Shown: in pieces, positions 1-8,402 of the stretch
Position numbering within the stretch: position 1 is the first letter of the stretch
Layout of the letters: each line of letters begins with the position of its first letter
Source: Actinomadura logoneensis
GTDB lineage: Bacteria > Actinomycetota > Actinomycetes > Streptosporangiales > Streptosporangiaceae
NCBI RefSeq assembly: GCF_003428695.1
Contig: NZ_QURH01000312.1
Span: 1-55,139 of the forward strand
Length of the DNA: 55,139 nt
Direction: 5' to 3'
Position numbers and translations under genes: made by a program
The notes under the pieces: generated by a model
Database searches by the model: none
Seen by the model: the letters and a program-made list of their open reading frames with translations, nothing else
Told to the model about the DNA's origin: nothing

Positions 1-1104
1 CGTGGTGGCCTGCGCGGTCGCGGCGGCACGCATCCGCGCGGCGAGTTCCGCCGCGTCGGCGGCGCGCCGCTCGGCCTCGGCGCGCAGTCGCTGCTCGGCG
101 CGGACCGCTTCGGCCAGCTCGTCACGGGCCTTCTGGGCGCGTGCCTCGGCGGCGGCCTTCTCCTGTTCGATGCGGTGGCGTTCGATGGCCAGGGCCGCGG
201 TGCCGGCGAAGACGCGGGCGAGGGCGAGGTCGGTCTCCTGGGGGACGCGCGGCGTGCGGTGGTACATGGCGAACGTGCCCAGCAGGCCGCCGTCGCGGGC
301 CAGGATCGGCATGGACCAGCAGGCGGCCACGCCGGCGCGGTCGGCCAGCGCGCGGAAGTCGTCCCAGAAGGGGTCGGTGGCGATGTCGGTGACGATGACC
401 GGTTCCCGCCGGTGCGCGGCCGTGCCGCAGGAGCCGACGCCCTCGCCGGTGGCGATCCCGTCGATGGCCTCGTTGTAGAAGTCGGGCAGGCTGGGCGCGG
501 CGCCGTGCCGCAGGTGCCGGCCGTCGGAGTCGGCGAGCAGGACGGAGACGAACAACTCGTCCGGAGCCAGGTTCTCTATGCAGCGGGCCATCCCCTCCAG
601 CACCTCGGTCAGGGGCGCCTGGCGGGCGATCTGCTCCACGAGGGCGCGGTGTTCGACCATCAGCCGTTGGGCGTGCTTGAGCTGGGTGGTCTCCACGCCG
701 AGCACCCGGATGCCGGTCACGATGCCGGCGGCGTCGCGGCGTGGCTCGTAGGTGAAGTCGAAGAAGGCCTCCCGCGTGTGCGGACCGGTGCCCAGCACGA
801 CCCGCTCGTCGCGGCCGATGTAGGGCTCTCCGGTCCGGAGGACCTCGTCCAGCAGCGCGATGAACCCCTGCGTGGCCAGCTCGGGCATCAGCTCCGCGAT
901 CGGGACGCCGGTGCGGGCCCGGTCCTGGCCGCCGATGGCGGTGAAGAACGCCGGGTTCGCCGCCTCCACCACGTGCGCCGGTCCCGTCAACGACGCGAAG
1001 ACGGCGGTGGACTGGCCGAACAACGTCCGCAGGTCCTCTTCCGCCGTCCGTCCGACGACCGCCGGATCGGCAGCGGAGAGGCGCTGCCCTGATGTCGTCG
1101 TCAT
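1..1104 (-). CDS. PAS-GAF signalling protein, C-terminus cut by window edge
   Basis: The minus-strand frame opens at ATG 1104 (MTTTSGQR) and stays open to base 1, so only the first 368 residues are visible. Residues about 20-140 look like a PAS fold (VFASLTGPAHVVEAANPAFF, then GTGPHTREAFFDFTYEPRRD). Residues about 145-310 look like a GAF domain (IARQAPLTEVLEGMARCIE, GEGVGSCGTAA, ACWSMPILARDGGLLGTFA). The last 60 or so residues are an Ala/Glu/Arg-rich coiled coil. This layout usually leads into an output module such as a histidine kinase or SpoIIE-type phosphatase, which would lie outside the window. An AGAGG stretch lies about 14 nt before the ATG. The ligand and output are unknown. Confidence 0.8.
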   Translation of the reverse strand, partial: MTTTSGQRLSAADPAVVGRTAEEDLRTLFGQSTAVFASLTGPAHVVEAANPAFFTAIGGQDRARTGVPIAELMPELATQGFIALLDEVLRTGEPYIGRDERVVLGTGPHTREAFFDFTYEPRRDAAGIVTGIRVLGVETTQLKHAQRLMVEHRALVEQIARQAPLTEVLEGMARCIENLAPDELFVSVLLADSDGRHLRHGAAPSLPDFYNEAIDGIATGEGVGSCGTAAHRREPVIVTDIATDPFWDDFRALADRAGVAACWSMPILARDGGLLGTFAMYHRTPRVPQETDLALARVFAGTAALAIERHRIEQEKAAAEARAQKARDELAEAVRAEQRLRAEAERRAADAAELAARMRAAATAQATT

Positions 1105-1219
1105 GGTCTGGTGTGCCTCTCATCTGCCATCGAGGGCGGGAGATCGATGACGCGCCGTCCGGGGACGGTGCGGTCGGGCTTCCTCGGCGGGGCCGTCCTG
1201 CACCTCGCCCGGGTGGCGC

Positions 1220-1558
1220 TCAAGGCCGCTGGTCTCCGGCTGCCTGGAGCGGGGTGTGGTCGTCGTGGTCGGCGAACACCGCGAGCAGTTCTTTGACGAG
1301 ATGGTCGGCGTCGGCGGGGTGCCGGAACGGCCGGTCGGGGTGGACGCTGTAGTGGGTCCGGCGTCCGATCCGGGTGCGGGTGAGGTAGCCGCCGCCCTCC
1401 AGATCGTTGACGATCATCTGGGCGGCCCGTTCGGTGATCCCGATCGCGTCGGCGATGTCCCGCAGCCGCGACTCCGGGTGGCGGGCGATCATGACCAGCA
1501 CGCGCGCGTGGTTGGTCAGGAACGTCCATGGCCGTTCGCCGGCGCGCTCGCCGCCCAT
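1220..1558 (-). CDS. Winged-helix (MarR/ArsR-like) transcriptional regulator
   Basis: This 112-residue protein is essentially one winged helix-turn-helix domain. TNHARVLVMIARHPESRLRD is helix 1 and the first helix of the HTH. DIADAIGITERAAQMIVNDL is the recognition region, and GGGYLTRTRIGRRTHYSV is the wing. The C-terminus (HPADADHLVKELLAVFADHD) is a short helix that may support dimerisation. A GAGGGAGGA ribosome binding site sits just before ATG 1558. It lies on the same strand as, and 115 bp before, the PAS-GAF gene, so co-transcription is possible. The effector is unknown. Confidence 0.8.
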   Translation of the reverse strand: MGGERAGERPWTFLTNHARVLVMIARHPESRLRDIADAIGITERAAQMIVNDLEGGGYLTRTRIGRRTHYSVHPDRPFRHPADADHLVKELLAVFADHDDHTPLQAAGDQRP

Positions 1559-1825
1559 GTGGTGTCCTCCCTCTCCGCTTCCCTGTTGCCGGGCCCGGAC
1601 CGAAGCCCATTTACCGAATACTATTTCATGAAAGCTCGGCCGTGCACACTCCCCGCTTCCCGCACCGGGACCAGAACCTCTGTTTTGGCTCGGAGGGTGA
1701 ACACGGACGGTCCGCCGACTCGGGAGGCATCCGGGCCGGCGGACTCGGCAGTGGTCCTCAGGGCAGGATCGGCGTCACGGGGCCGCGCGCCCCGCTCGGC
1801 GTATTTCGGGCACCTGCCGACCGCC

Positions 1826-2157
1826 CTAACCTTCCGGGTAGAAGAGGAACAACGTGCAGCCGTGGTGGTCTGCGGGACGTGCGAGGATCCGGCGGGCGCA
1901 TGGATGAACGTCCCGGCCGGGTAGTCGCGTTCGCCGTCGTTGAAGGTGCCGGACACCACGAAGACCTCCTCCGGGCCCGGCTCGTGGACGTCGATGCCCT
2001 GCCAACTCGTGTTCGCGTCCATCTCCAGGACGGCGGCCTTCGCTCCGGCGTCGCCGGTCCAGAGCAGACGCAGGCGGATGCCGGGGAACAGCTCGCGGAC
2101 CGGGACGTCCCGGAGGTCGGCCCAGGTGAAGGCGGAAGCGCCGTGTTCTGTCGTCAT
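1826..2157 (-). pseudogene. ChrR-like cupin with a one-base frameshift near the C-terminus
   Basis: From ATG 2157 the frame encodes a small cupin: LFPGIRLRLLWTGDAGAKAA, a DVHEPGPEEVFVVSGTF metal-binding core, then FIHAPAGSSHVPQTT. Near 1860-1872 the frame goes wrong (AARCSSSTRK) and runs on to 1621. The expected family C-terminus, GCTLFLFYPEG followed by a stop at 1826, is present in the next frame. One missing base in the GTGGTGG-like stretch restores a 110-residue protein. ChrR-type cupins often act as zinc-dependent sensors or small dioxygenases. The gene diverges from the GlxA-type regulator at 2229. A real strain mutation and a sequencing error cannot be told apart here. Confidence 0.75.
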
Positions 2158-2216
2158 GCGGCCAGAGTGGCCGGTGGGGCGGTGTCCCGCCGAGAGTCTG
2201 AAATGACATCAAGCGG

Positions 2217-2229
2217 TACATTTCGGCCA
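2217..2229 (+). promoter_or_regulatory. Candidate leaderless -10 element for the GlxA-type regulator
   Basis: TACATT at 2217-2222 is followed by six bases and then ATG 2229. No Shine-Dalgarno sequence precedes the ATG. A transcript starting at or next to the A of ATG would be leaderless. No convincing -35 element was seen. Confidence 0.35.
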
Positions 2230-3218
2230 TGCATCAGGTTGTGGCGCTCGTCCGTACCCCGCAGTCGACGTTCGAGCTCGCGTGCGCGGCCCAGGTGTTC
2301 GGGATCGAACGGCGCGGCCTCCCGACCCGCTACGCCTTCGCCGTCTGCACGGAGCGTCCGGGGCCGGTGCGCACGTACGCGGGGTACGACATGGTCGTGG
2401 ACGACGGGCTCGACGCGCTCGGCCGGGCGGACACCGTGGTCGTGCCGGGCTGGCTCCCCGCCCACGAACCGCCATCGGACACGGTCGTCCAGGCGTTGCG
2501 CCGCGCGCACTCGCGCGGGGCGCGCGTGGTCAGCATCTGCTCCGGCGCCTTCGCGCTGGCGCACGCCGGCCTGCTCGACGGGCGTCGCGCGACCACCCAC
2601 TGGGCGCTGGCGGACGAGCTGGCCGCGCGCTTCCCTGACGTCCAGGTCGATCCGGACGTGCTGTACGTGGACGGCGGGGACATCGCGACCAGCGCCGGGG
2701 CCGGAGCGGGGATCGACCTGTGCATGCACCTGGTCCGCCGCGACCAGGGCGCCCGGTACGCGGCGCACATCGCGCGGACCATGGTGATGCCGCCGCACCG
2801 CGAGGGCGGCCAGCTGCAGTACTCCGCGCCGCCGAGCCCGGTGCAGATCGACGGGACGCTCGCGCCGCTGCTGGAATGGCTCGACGAGCGGCTCGGGGAG
2901 CCGGTGACCGTGGAGGACATGGCGGCCCGCGCGGGCCTGTCGGCGCGCACCCTGACCAGGAGGTTCGTCGACCAGCTCGGCACCAGCCCGGGACGGTGGC
3001 TGCTCACCCGGCGCGTCACCGCCGCCCGCGACCTGCTGGAGTCGTCCGACCTTCCGGTGGACGCCATCGCGCGGCGCGTCGGCCTCTCGTCGGCCACCAA
3101 CCTGCGCAGGCGTTTCCTCGACGCCGTCGGCACCACGCCGGGCGCCTACCGCCGCTCCTTCCGCGCCTCGTCTCCGCAGCGCCCGGCCCCGGAACCGCTC
3201 CCCGCGTCGGCCACGTGA
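2229..3218 (+). CDS. GlxA/FtrA-type AraC regulator with DJ-1/PfpI domain
   Basis: This 329-residue protein has two parts. Residues about 1-185 are a DJ-1/PfpI (class I glutamine amidotransferase-like) domain: VVALVRTPQSTFELACAAQV, VVVPGW, and the elbow VVSICSGAFALAHAGLLDG with a cysteine in the nucleophile position. Residues about 215-315 are an AraC double HTH: VEDMAARAGLSARTLTRRF and VDAIARRVGLSSATNLRRRF. Family members sense small metabolites through the first domain and activate neighbouring genes. The divergent frameshifted cupin 71 bp away is the natural first target. The effector is unknown. Confidence 0.88.
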   Translation: MHQVVALVRTPQSTFELACAAQVFGIERRGLPTRYAFAVCTERPGPVRTYAGYDMVVDDGLDALGRADTVVVPGWLPAHEPPSDTVVQALRRAHSRGARVVSICSGAFALAHAGLLDGRRATTHWALADELAARFPDVQVDPDVLYVDGGDIATSAGAGAGIDLCMHLVRRDQGARYAAHIARTMVMPPHREGGQLQYSAPPSPVQIDGTLAPLLEWLDERLGEPVTVEDMAARAGLSARTLTRRFVDQLGTSPGRWLLTRRVTAARDLLESSDLPVDAIARRVGLSSATNLRRRFLDAVGTTPGAYRRSFRASSPQRPAPEPLPASAT

Positions 3219-3375
3219 CGGCGGCGCACCGCATCCCGGTCGCCGCGGCACGGTTGCAGCGGGGGCTTCTGGGGGTTGGCTACACCACGCGAACACGTGC
3301 CGGCCCGGTGTATCGGCCGCCCCTCAGTGCGCAGGCTGGACGGGTCAGGCTTTCCCGACCGAAAGGGACCACCCC

Positions 3376-4200
3376 GTGTCCGCTTCCACTTCCGTGCGCC
3401 GCCATCTGACGCGCGCCACCCTCCTCGCCCTGGCTGCAGGCGCCGCGGGCACCACCGTGATGGCCGGCAGCGCCGGCGCCATCGTCAACGGCACGGACGC
3501 CACGGAGCGCTACCCGTTCATGGCGTCGATCCCGGTGTCGGCCGACGAGATCCAGTTCAAGGGGGTCTGCGGCGGTTCACTGATCGCCCGGCAGTGGGTG
3601 CTCACGGCGGCGCACTGCCTGGTCGAGACGACAGCGGACGGCACCGTCCGCATCGGCAGCCTGAACCAGAGGACGGGCGGCACCGTCCGGGCCATCAGCC
3701 GGACGGTCGTCCACCCGGGATACAGGTCGGGCGATCCCGAGAAGGGCGTCCCGAACGTCGACGACGTGGCGCTGGTCCGCCTGGATCGTCCCGTCCGCGA
3801 GAAGCCCGTCCGCATCGCGCACGAGCCCGGACGGGCCGGCACTCCGACCAGGCTGCTCGGCTTCGGCACGGTCGTCGAGTCCCCCGACCCCGCCAAGTGG
3901 GTCTTCTCCGAGCGGCTCCAGCAGCTCGAGACCCGCAGGGGCTCGGTCGCCGAGTGCGCGCCCGGCTACGCCGACCGGACCAGGCTCTGCACGGTCAGCC
4001 GGGTGCCCCGGGCGATGGCCTGCAACGGCGACTCCGGCGGCCCGCAGATCCGGAAGGGCAGGGACGGGCGCTGGGAGCTCATCGGCGTGACGTCGGGCCC
4101 CGGCGTGCCCGGGGTGGCCTGCTCCCAGGGGCCGGGGCTCTACAGCAGCGCGCCGGCCTTCGCCAACTGGATCAAGAAGACCATCGGCAAGGACGGCTGA
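3376..4200 (+). CDS. Secreted S1-family (chymotrypsin-fold) serine protease
   Basis: The 274-residue product starts at GTG 3376 after an AAAGGGA ribosome binding site. A Sec signal peptide (RRHLTRATLLALAAGAAG) ends near GSAGA, and the mature chain begins IVNG, the classic S1 N-terminus. The catalytic triad is visible: His80 in LTAAHC, Asp130 in DDVALVRL and Ser220 in CNGDSGGP. Six residues before the Ser, where trypsin carries Asp189, there is Met214, so Arg/Lys specificity is not expected. The length is that of a minimal single-domain enzyme with almost no propeptide. It is probably an extracellular nutrient-scavenging protease. Confidence 0.9.
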   Translation: MSASTSVRRHLTRATLLALAAGAAGTTVMAGSAGAIVNGTDATERYPFMASIPVSADEIQFKGVCGGSLIARQWVLTAAHCLVETTADGTVRIGSLNQRTGGTVRAISRTVVHPGYRSGDPEKGVPNVDDVALVRLDRPVREKPVRIAHEPGRAGTPTRLLGFGTVVESPDPAKWVFSERLQQLETRRGSVAECAPGYADRTRLCTVSRVPRAMACNGDSGGPQIRKGRDGRWELIGVTSGPGVPGVACSQGPGLYSSAPAFANWIKKTIGKDG

Positions 4201-4206
4201 GCGCCC

Positions 4207-4247
4207 GCGTTCCCCGCGCCCGCCTTCACAGGCAGCACGGGGAACGC
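4207..4247. terminator. Hairpin between convergent genes
   Basis: GCGTTCCCCG (4207-4216) pairs perfectly with CGGGGAACGC (4238-4247) across a 21-nt loop. It lies just after the protease stop, between two convergent genes. There is no U-tract, as is usual in actinomycetes. Confidence 0.6.
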
Positions 4248-4331
4248 CTCTTCTGGCCGCGTGCCACAACGGACTCCGTGACCGTCGGCCCCAGGAGAAC
4301 CGACCCTGCCGGACGCCTTGGGCCGGGGCGG

Positions 4332-4754
4332 TCAGCCGCGGGCGCCGTGCGGCGCGCTGATCAGGCCGTAGATGATCAGTACGGCCATCAGGATGTTGAT
4401 CACCGACCAGACCGGATAGGCGGCGAGGAAGGTGAAGTGGCCGATCATCGCGAGCGCCGCGAACACGACGCCCGCGGCGCGCGCCCAGGTCTGGCCGGCC
4501 AGGATGCCGACGCCGACCGCGATCTGGATGAGGCCGACGATGAGCCAGATCCATCCCCAGGCGGTGAAGCCGAACACCAGCAGCCGGCCGCTGTTGGTGA
4601 GGAAGAAGTCCTTGTTGAACAGCGCGACCAGGCCGTCGATGACGTTGAACACGCCGAGCAGGACGCCGAGGACGCCCGCGAAGCCGAGCCAGCCCGAGTG
4701 GACGCCGTGCGGCGTCGGGCTCGTGGAGGTCGGAGTCCTGGGAGTCGTGGCCAT
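4332..4754 (-). CDS. Small four-helix membrane protein (DUF7144-like)
   Basis: The 140-residue product has a short Thr/Pro-rich N-terminus and four hydrophobic segments: GWLGFAGVLGVLLGVFNVID, LLVFGFTAWGWIWLIVGLIQ, AAGVVFAALAMIGHFTFLAA and VWSVINILMAVLIIYGLI. This resembles the actinobacterial DUF7144 family of integral membrane proteins, which has no established function. The start at ATG 4754 gives the first helix at a normal distance. It is convergent with the protease and separated from it by a hairpin. No enzymatic motif is visible. Confidence 0.82.
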   Translation of the reverse strand: MATTPRTPTSTSPTPHGVHSGWLGFAGVLGVLLGVFNVIDGLVALFNKDFFLTNSGRLLVFGFTAWGWIWLIVGLIQIAVGVGILAGQTWARAAGVVFAALAMIGHFTFLAAYPVWSVINILMAVLIIYGLISAPHGARG

Positions 4755-5189
4755 GATGGCTCGCTTTCCCGCAGGACCGTCCGGGACCGGTCGTTCGGGC
4801 GGCGGAATCGGGGGGACGAGGCGCCGCTGGAGCGGCGGTCCGGTCCTGCGTGGTCGGTGGAGAACCGGACGTCGCGGTCCGCCGAAGCGACAGGCCGCGG
4901 TCTCTTATCTCACGGAAAGTCCCCGCTCCTCCGTTTCGGAAAACGGGATCGCCGCAGGCCGGGGCCGCGCTTGGCCGTTTCTTCAGCGGGACATTGCCCA
5001 CCGCCGAGAAGGGCGATGGCCGTTGACCCGGTCCTCTCCAGCACTCATCCTGACATGAGGAACTACGCAGGGTGATCGGCGGCCGTCCGGCGCGTCACTC
5101 CGGTGGGGCTCCACGTCCGCCGGGGGGCTCCGCGTCCGCCGTCGAGATGCCTGCCCCCGACGGGTTCAGCGTCCAGAAGGAGGCCGTTC
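4755..5189. other. 435-bp divergent intergenic region
   Basis: No convincing gene lies here. It separates the minus-strand membrane protein from the plus-strand FAD oxidoreductase. A candidate plus-strand promoter is TTGACC (5023-5028), 17 nt, CATCCT (5046-5051), which would leave a 5' leader of about 130 nt. Otherwise the sequence is GC-rich and without obvious repeats. Confidence 0.4.
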
Positions 5190-6575
5190 ATGGGAGATGC
5201 CGACGATCACGCGATCGTCATCGGCGCGGGCGTCACCGGGGTGCTCGCCGCCAGCGCCCTGGCCCGCCGCTTCGCGCGCGTCACCGTCGTCGAGCGGGAC
5301 ACGCCGCCGGACGAGCGGGCGTTCCGTCCCGGACTCCCGCAGTGCCTCCAGATCCACGCGTTCTGGAAGCACGGCCTCGACTGCGCCGAACACCTGCTGC
5401 CGGGCCTGGTCCAGGAGCTCGTCGACCACGGCGCCCACCGGCTGACCGTCCCCGAGGACTTCCTGTGGCTGAGCCCGGTCGGCTGGTTCCCCCGGGTGGC
5501 GGGCACCGCCGACATGACGTGCAGCCGGGTCCTGCTCGACTGGGTCCTGCGCCGGAGGGCGAACGCCGATCCCCGCATCGAGGTCCTGGAGGCGAGCCGG
5601 GTCACGGGCCTGGTGCCCACGGCGGACGGCGAGGGCGTCCAAGGCGTCCGCGTCCGGACCGACGGAACCGCCGGACCCCGGACGCTCATGGCGAGCCTGG
5701 TCGTGGACGCCGCCGGACGCCGGTCCGAGGCCACCCGTTGGCTGACCGAGCTCGGCCATCCCGTGCCTCCGGTGGAGCGCTACGACGCCGGGTTCGGCTA
5801 CTCCAGCCGGTACTACAAGCTGCCCGACTCGACCGGACGCGACTGGAAGGCGATCTACATCCAGACGAGCCCCGGCACACCGCGCGGCGGCGTGCTGGTC
5901 CCCATCGAGGACGGCCTGTGGATCGCCACCCTCCTGGGGTGCGGCGACCACGTCCCGCCCACCAAGGACGACGAGTACCTGCGCTACGCGCGCAGCCTGC
6001 GCAGTCCCGTGCTGCACGACGCCCTCCGCGAGGCCGAACCCCTCTCCGACGCGCAGGCGTTCCGCAACACCGCCAACGAGTGGCGCCACTATGAGTCCCT
6101 CGATCGCTGGCCCCGCGGCTTCCTCGTCCTGGGCGACGCCCTGTGCCGCTTCAACCCCGTCTACGGCCAGGGCATGACCGTCGCGGCCATGACCACCAAG
6201 GCCGTCGCCGACGCGATCGACGGCATGGATCCGGCGCGGATCCACCGCGACACGGCCCGCCTGCAGCGGGTCGCCGCCGCCCAGTCGGCCGACGCCTGGG
6301 GGCTCGCCGTTGGAGAAGACCTCCGTTTCCCCTGGACGCAAGGCCGTCCCCCGGGAGCGAAGGTCAAGTTCCTGCACCAGTACATGAACCACGTCGTGGC
6401 GGCCGGGAACGTCGACCCGGCCACCTGCCGGACGATCTTCCAGGTGTTCGGCATGACCGCGCCGCCCGCCGCGCTGCTCAAGCCGTCGGCCGTCGCCCGC
6501 GTGGTGGCCCGCTGGCGCGTACCGACGGACTCGCCGTCCGAGGTCTCCGCCCCTCCCCCGTCACCGGCCGGTTGA
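5190..6575 (+). CDS. FAD-dependent oxidoreductase/monooxygenase-like protein
   Basis: The 461-residue protein starts at ATG 5190 behind a strong AGAAGGAGG site; an upstream in-frame start has no such signal. A Rossmann fingerprint is at the N-terminus (IVIGAGVTGVLAASALARRF), with the FAD-ribose acidic residue in VTVVERD. The second FAD motif GDALCRFNPVYGQGM is near residues 318-332, matching the GD motif of the PHBH/geranylgeranyl-reductase superfamily. It probably oxidises or reduces a hydrophobic small molecule, but the substrate cannot be read from the sequence. No ferredoxin or reductase partner is adjacent. A strong terminator follows, so it is probably monocistronic. Confidence 0.82.
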   Translation: MGDADDHAIVIGAGVTGVLAASALARRFARVTVVERDTPPDERAFRPGLPQCLQIHAFWKHGLDCAEHLLPGLVQELVDHGAHRLTVPEDFLWLSPVGWFPRVAGTADMTCSRVLLDWVLRRRANADPRIEVLEASRVTGLVPTADGEGVQGVRVRTDGTAGPRTLMASLVVDAAGRRSEATRWLTELGHPVPPVERYDAGFGYSSRYYKLPDSTGRDWKAIYIQTSPGTPRGGVLVPIEDGLWIATLLGCGDHVPPTKDDEYLRYARSLRSPVLHDALREAEPLSDAQAFRNTANEWRHYESLDRWPRGFLVLGDALCRFNPVYGQGMTVAAMTTKAVADAIDGMDPARIHRDTARLQRVAAAQSADAWGLAVGEDLRFPWTQGRPPGAKVKFLHQYMNHVVAAGNVDPATCRTIFQVFGMTAPPAALLKPSAVARVVARWRVPTDSPSEVSAPPPSPAG

Positions 6576-6580
6576 GCGGG

Positions 6581-6612
6581 GCGGGGGAGGGGCGCCGTCC
6601 GCCCTCCCCCGC
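6581..6612 (+). terminator. Terminator after the FAD oxidoreductase
   Basis: GCGGGGGAGGG (6581-6591) and CCCTCCCCCGC (6602-6612) form a perfect 11-bp stem with a 10-nt loop, five bases after the stop codon. Its right arm lies inside the 16-bp repeat block. Confidence 0.7.
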
Positions 6613-6654
6613 GTCCGCCCTCCCCCGCGTCCGCGCTCCCCCGCGTCCGCGCTC
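6599..6654. repeat. 16-bp tandem repeat, 3.5 copies
   Basis: Units ccgccctcccccgcgt at 6599-6614 and 6615-6630, ccgcgctcccccgcgt at 6631-6646, and a half unit to 6654. The block fills the gap between two convergent stop codons. Confidence 0.85.
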
Positions 6655-8197
6655 ACTGGATGCGGATACCGCGGGCGACGGCGCCCACGGCTCCGAGCCC
6701 GGCGATATCGCTGGAGGGGATGGAGACGTCGACCGTGCTCACGTCGGCCGGCGGCTTGAACAGGTTCCAGACCGTCACGCTCTCCCCCGGACGAAGCGTG
6801 TTCTTCATGCTGACGACGAACAGTGAGCATTCGCACTGTCCGTAAGAGGTGTCCAGGGTCCAGTAGCGCATCTTGGCGGCGGGATCCTCCAGCATCACGC
6901 CGCGGGTCGAGGGACCGCGCCACCCCGGGGCGCTTCCGTACCGGAGCCAGTTGCGGTCGAAGTCGAGGCTGCTCTGCACGGAGGTGCCGGCGTTCTTGAT
7001 CGTCCAGACCAGGACGGCCAGGCCGTCGCCACTGCGGTACAGCCCGTTGATCTCGTACCGCAGCCCATGGGTACCGCTGATCTCTCCACTGCTGACCACC
7101 GTGGACGAGTCATAGTTGACCGGTTTCCGCTCGGCGGGCGCGGCGGTCTGCGGCTCCGGCGGCTTGGGGAAGGTGACGGTCACCCGCCGGTTGCGGCGGC
7201 GCCCCTCCTCGCTCCCGTTGTCGGCGATCGGCTGGGACGAGCCGTGCCCGGCGGGCTGGAAGGTGACGCCCTGCCGGGTCACCAGCGTCTTCAACCGGTC
7301 GGCGACGGCCTTGGCCCGCCGCTCCGACAACGGCTGGTTGATCGCGTCGTTGCCCGTGTTGTCGGCGTGCCCGTCCACCTTGATCGTCGTTCCCCTGGAC
7401 GCGTCGATCTGCTGGGCGACCCTCCGCAGCACCGCGTCGGCGCGCGCGGTCAGATCCGCCTTGTCCACCGCGAACAGCACATCGGACTGCAGGTTGACCG
7501 CCCGCTGGTCCCCCTTGTCGTCCACCCCCATCTCCAACCCGGTGGAGGTCACCACCAAACTGGGAACACGGGGGCTTCCCGTCGGCGGCGTCGAGGCATC
7601 GACCGTCTGCCCCGGAACCGGCTGCACAGGCCCCGTCCCGATCGGAACATCCAGGATCGGAGCGGCCCCCGGCGAGGTCACCGTCACCCGCTGCACCTCG
7701 GCCGAAGGCGCCGGGAACACCGCGAACATCTCCTTGGTGGCCCCCGGCGCGATCTGGGCAGGCGCCTCCGAACACAGGCAGTCGTACCCCTTGGCCAACG
7801 GCATGTACATCTTCTGGTTCCTGGCGTCCACCAGCCCCAAGCCGCTCAAGGACAGGATGTTCCCCGCATCGGGATCGTTGAGCTGGTCACCGAGCGCGCC
7901 CGAGATGTGGATCGGGCCGTCCCCCTCGTTGACCACGGCGAAGCGGCCGGTCACCGTCGTCGGCGTCGTCCGGCTCAGCGCGTGCAACTCGAACCGCGCC
8001 TTCCCCGCCGCCAGGGAGAGGGGGACCGACCGCCGCCCCGAAGCGGCCGGCTGCGAGGACGGCGCCGGAGCACCGGTCGGGAGACGATCGACGATCGTCT
8101 GCTTGTCTTCGGAGCATCCGGTCAGCACCAGTGACCCCGTCAGGAGAAGAGCCCCCGCCGCAGCCCGGGGCGTCCTGCTTCGACTCCGTGACGCCAC
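6653..8197 (-). CDS. Lipoprotein with central OmpA-like peptidoglycan-binding domain
   Basis: I start the gene at GTG 8197 because AAGGAG lies 7 nt before it; a TTG at 8224 is in frame but lacks such a signal. The 514-residue product has a lipoprotein signal with lipobox LTGC (Cys28). Residues about 230-345 are an OmpA C-terminal-like domain (SDVLFAVDKADLTARADAVL, VDGHADNTGNDAINQPLSER, RRRNRRVTVTF), which in this family binds peptidoglycan. It is flanked by two beta-rich domains, each with a closely spaced cysteine pair (YDCLCSEA and YGQCECSLF), as if one module had been duplicated around the OmpA domain. It is probably membrane-anchored and cell-wall-attached. Partners are unknown. Confidence 0.85.
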   Translation of the reverse strand: MASRSRSRTPRAAAGALLLTGSLVLTGCSEDKQTIVDRLPTGAPAPSSQPAASGRRSVPLSLAAGKARFELHALSRTTPTTVTGRFAVVNEGDGPIHISGALGDQLNDPDAGNILSLSGLGLVDARNQKMYMPLAKGYDCLCSEAPAQIAPGATKEMFAVFPAPSAEVQRVTVTSPGAAPILDVPIGTGPVQPVPGQTVDASTPPTGSPRVPSLVVTSTGLEMGVDDKGDQRAVNLQSDVLFAVDKADLTARADAVLRRVAQQIDASRGTTIKVDGHADNTGNDAINQPLSERRAKAVADRLKTLVTRQGVTFQPAGHGSSQPIADNGSEEGRRRNRRVTVTFPKPPEPQTAAPAERKPVNYDSSTVVSSGEISGTHGLRYEINGLYRSGDGLAVLVWTIKNAGTSVQSSLDFDRNWLRYGSAPGWRGPSTRGVMLEDPAAKMRYWTLDTSYGQCECSLFVVSMKNTLRPGESVTVWNLFKPPADVSTVDVSIPSSDIAGLGAVGAVARGIRIQ

Positions 8198-8402
8198 CCT
8201 TCGTCTCCTTCTCGTCGTGATCAAGAAACGAGAAACAGCCTAGGGCGCAGTGGAGAACAGAACACGCTATATCTGGGTTTTTCTCTTACGACGCTTCTGT
8301 CGCTTCGTCATCCGGGAGTTTCGAACCCGGTTGTCCCGTGTGTAATTGCTGGTCAACCGCTTTGGGGACGAAGCGAGGCAGCCGCGTGCCCGCCCGGCCG
8401 GT

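Noticed and set aside
122..1123. Long Arg/Pro/His-rich open frame antiparallel in phase to the PAS-GAF gene
   Set aside because: Composition is that of an off-frame GC-rich reading; the PAS-GAF frame has recognisable domains.
4755..4960. Possible SigB-type promoter (GTTT then GGGGAC) on the minus strand before the small membrane protein
   Set aside because: The -10 part departs from GGGTAT and the stretch is GC-rich, so chance is likely.
8305..8340. A tRNA-like T-arm (GTTTCGAACCCGG) upstream of the LLM gene region
   Set aside because: Only one arm resembles a tRNA; the loop is too long, and no acceptor stem, anticodon arm or CCA end can be built on either strand.
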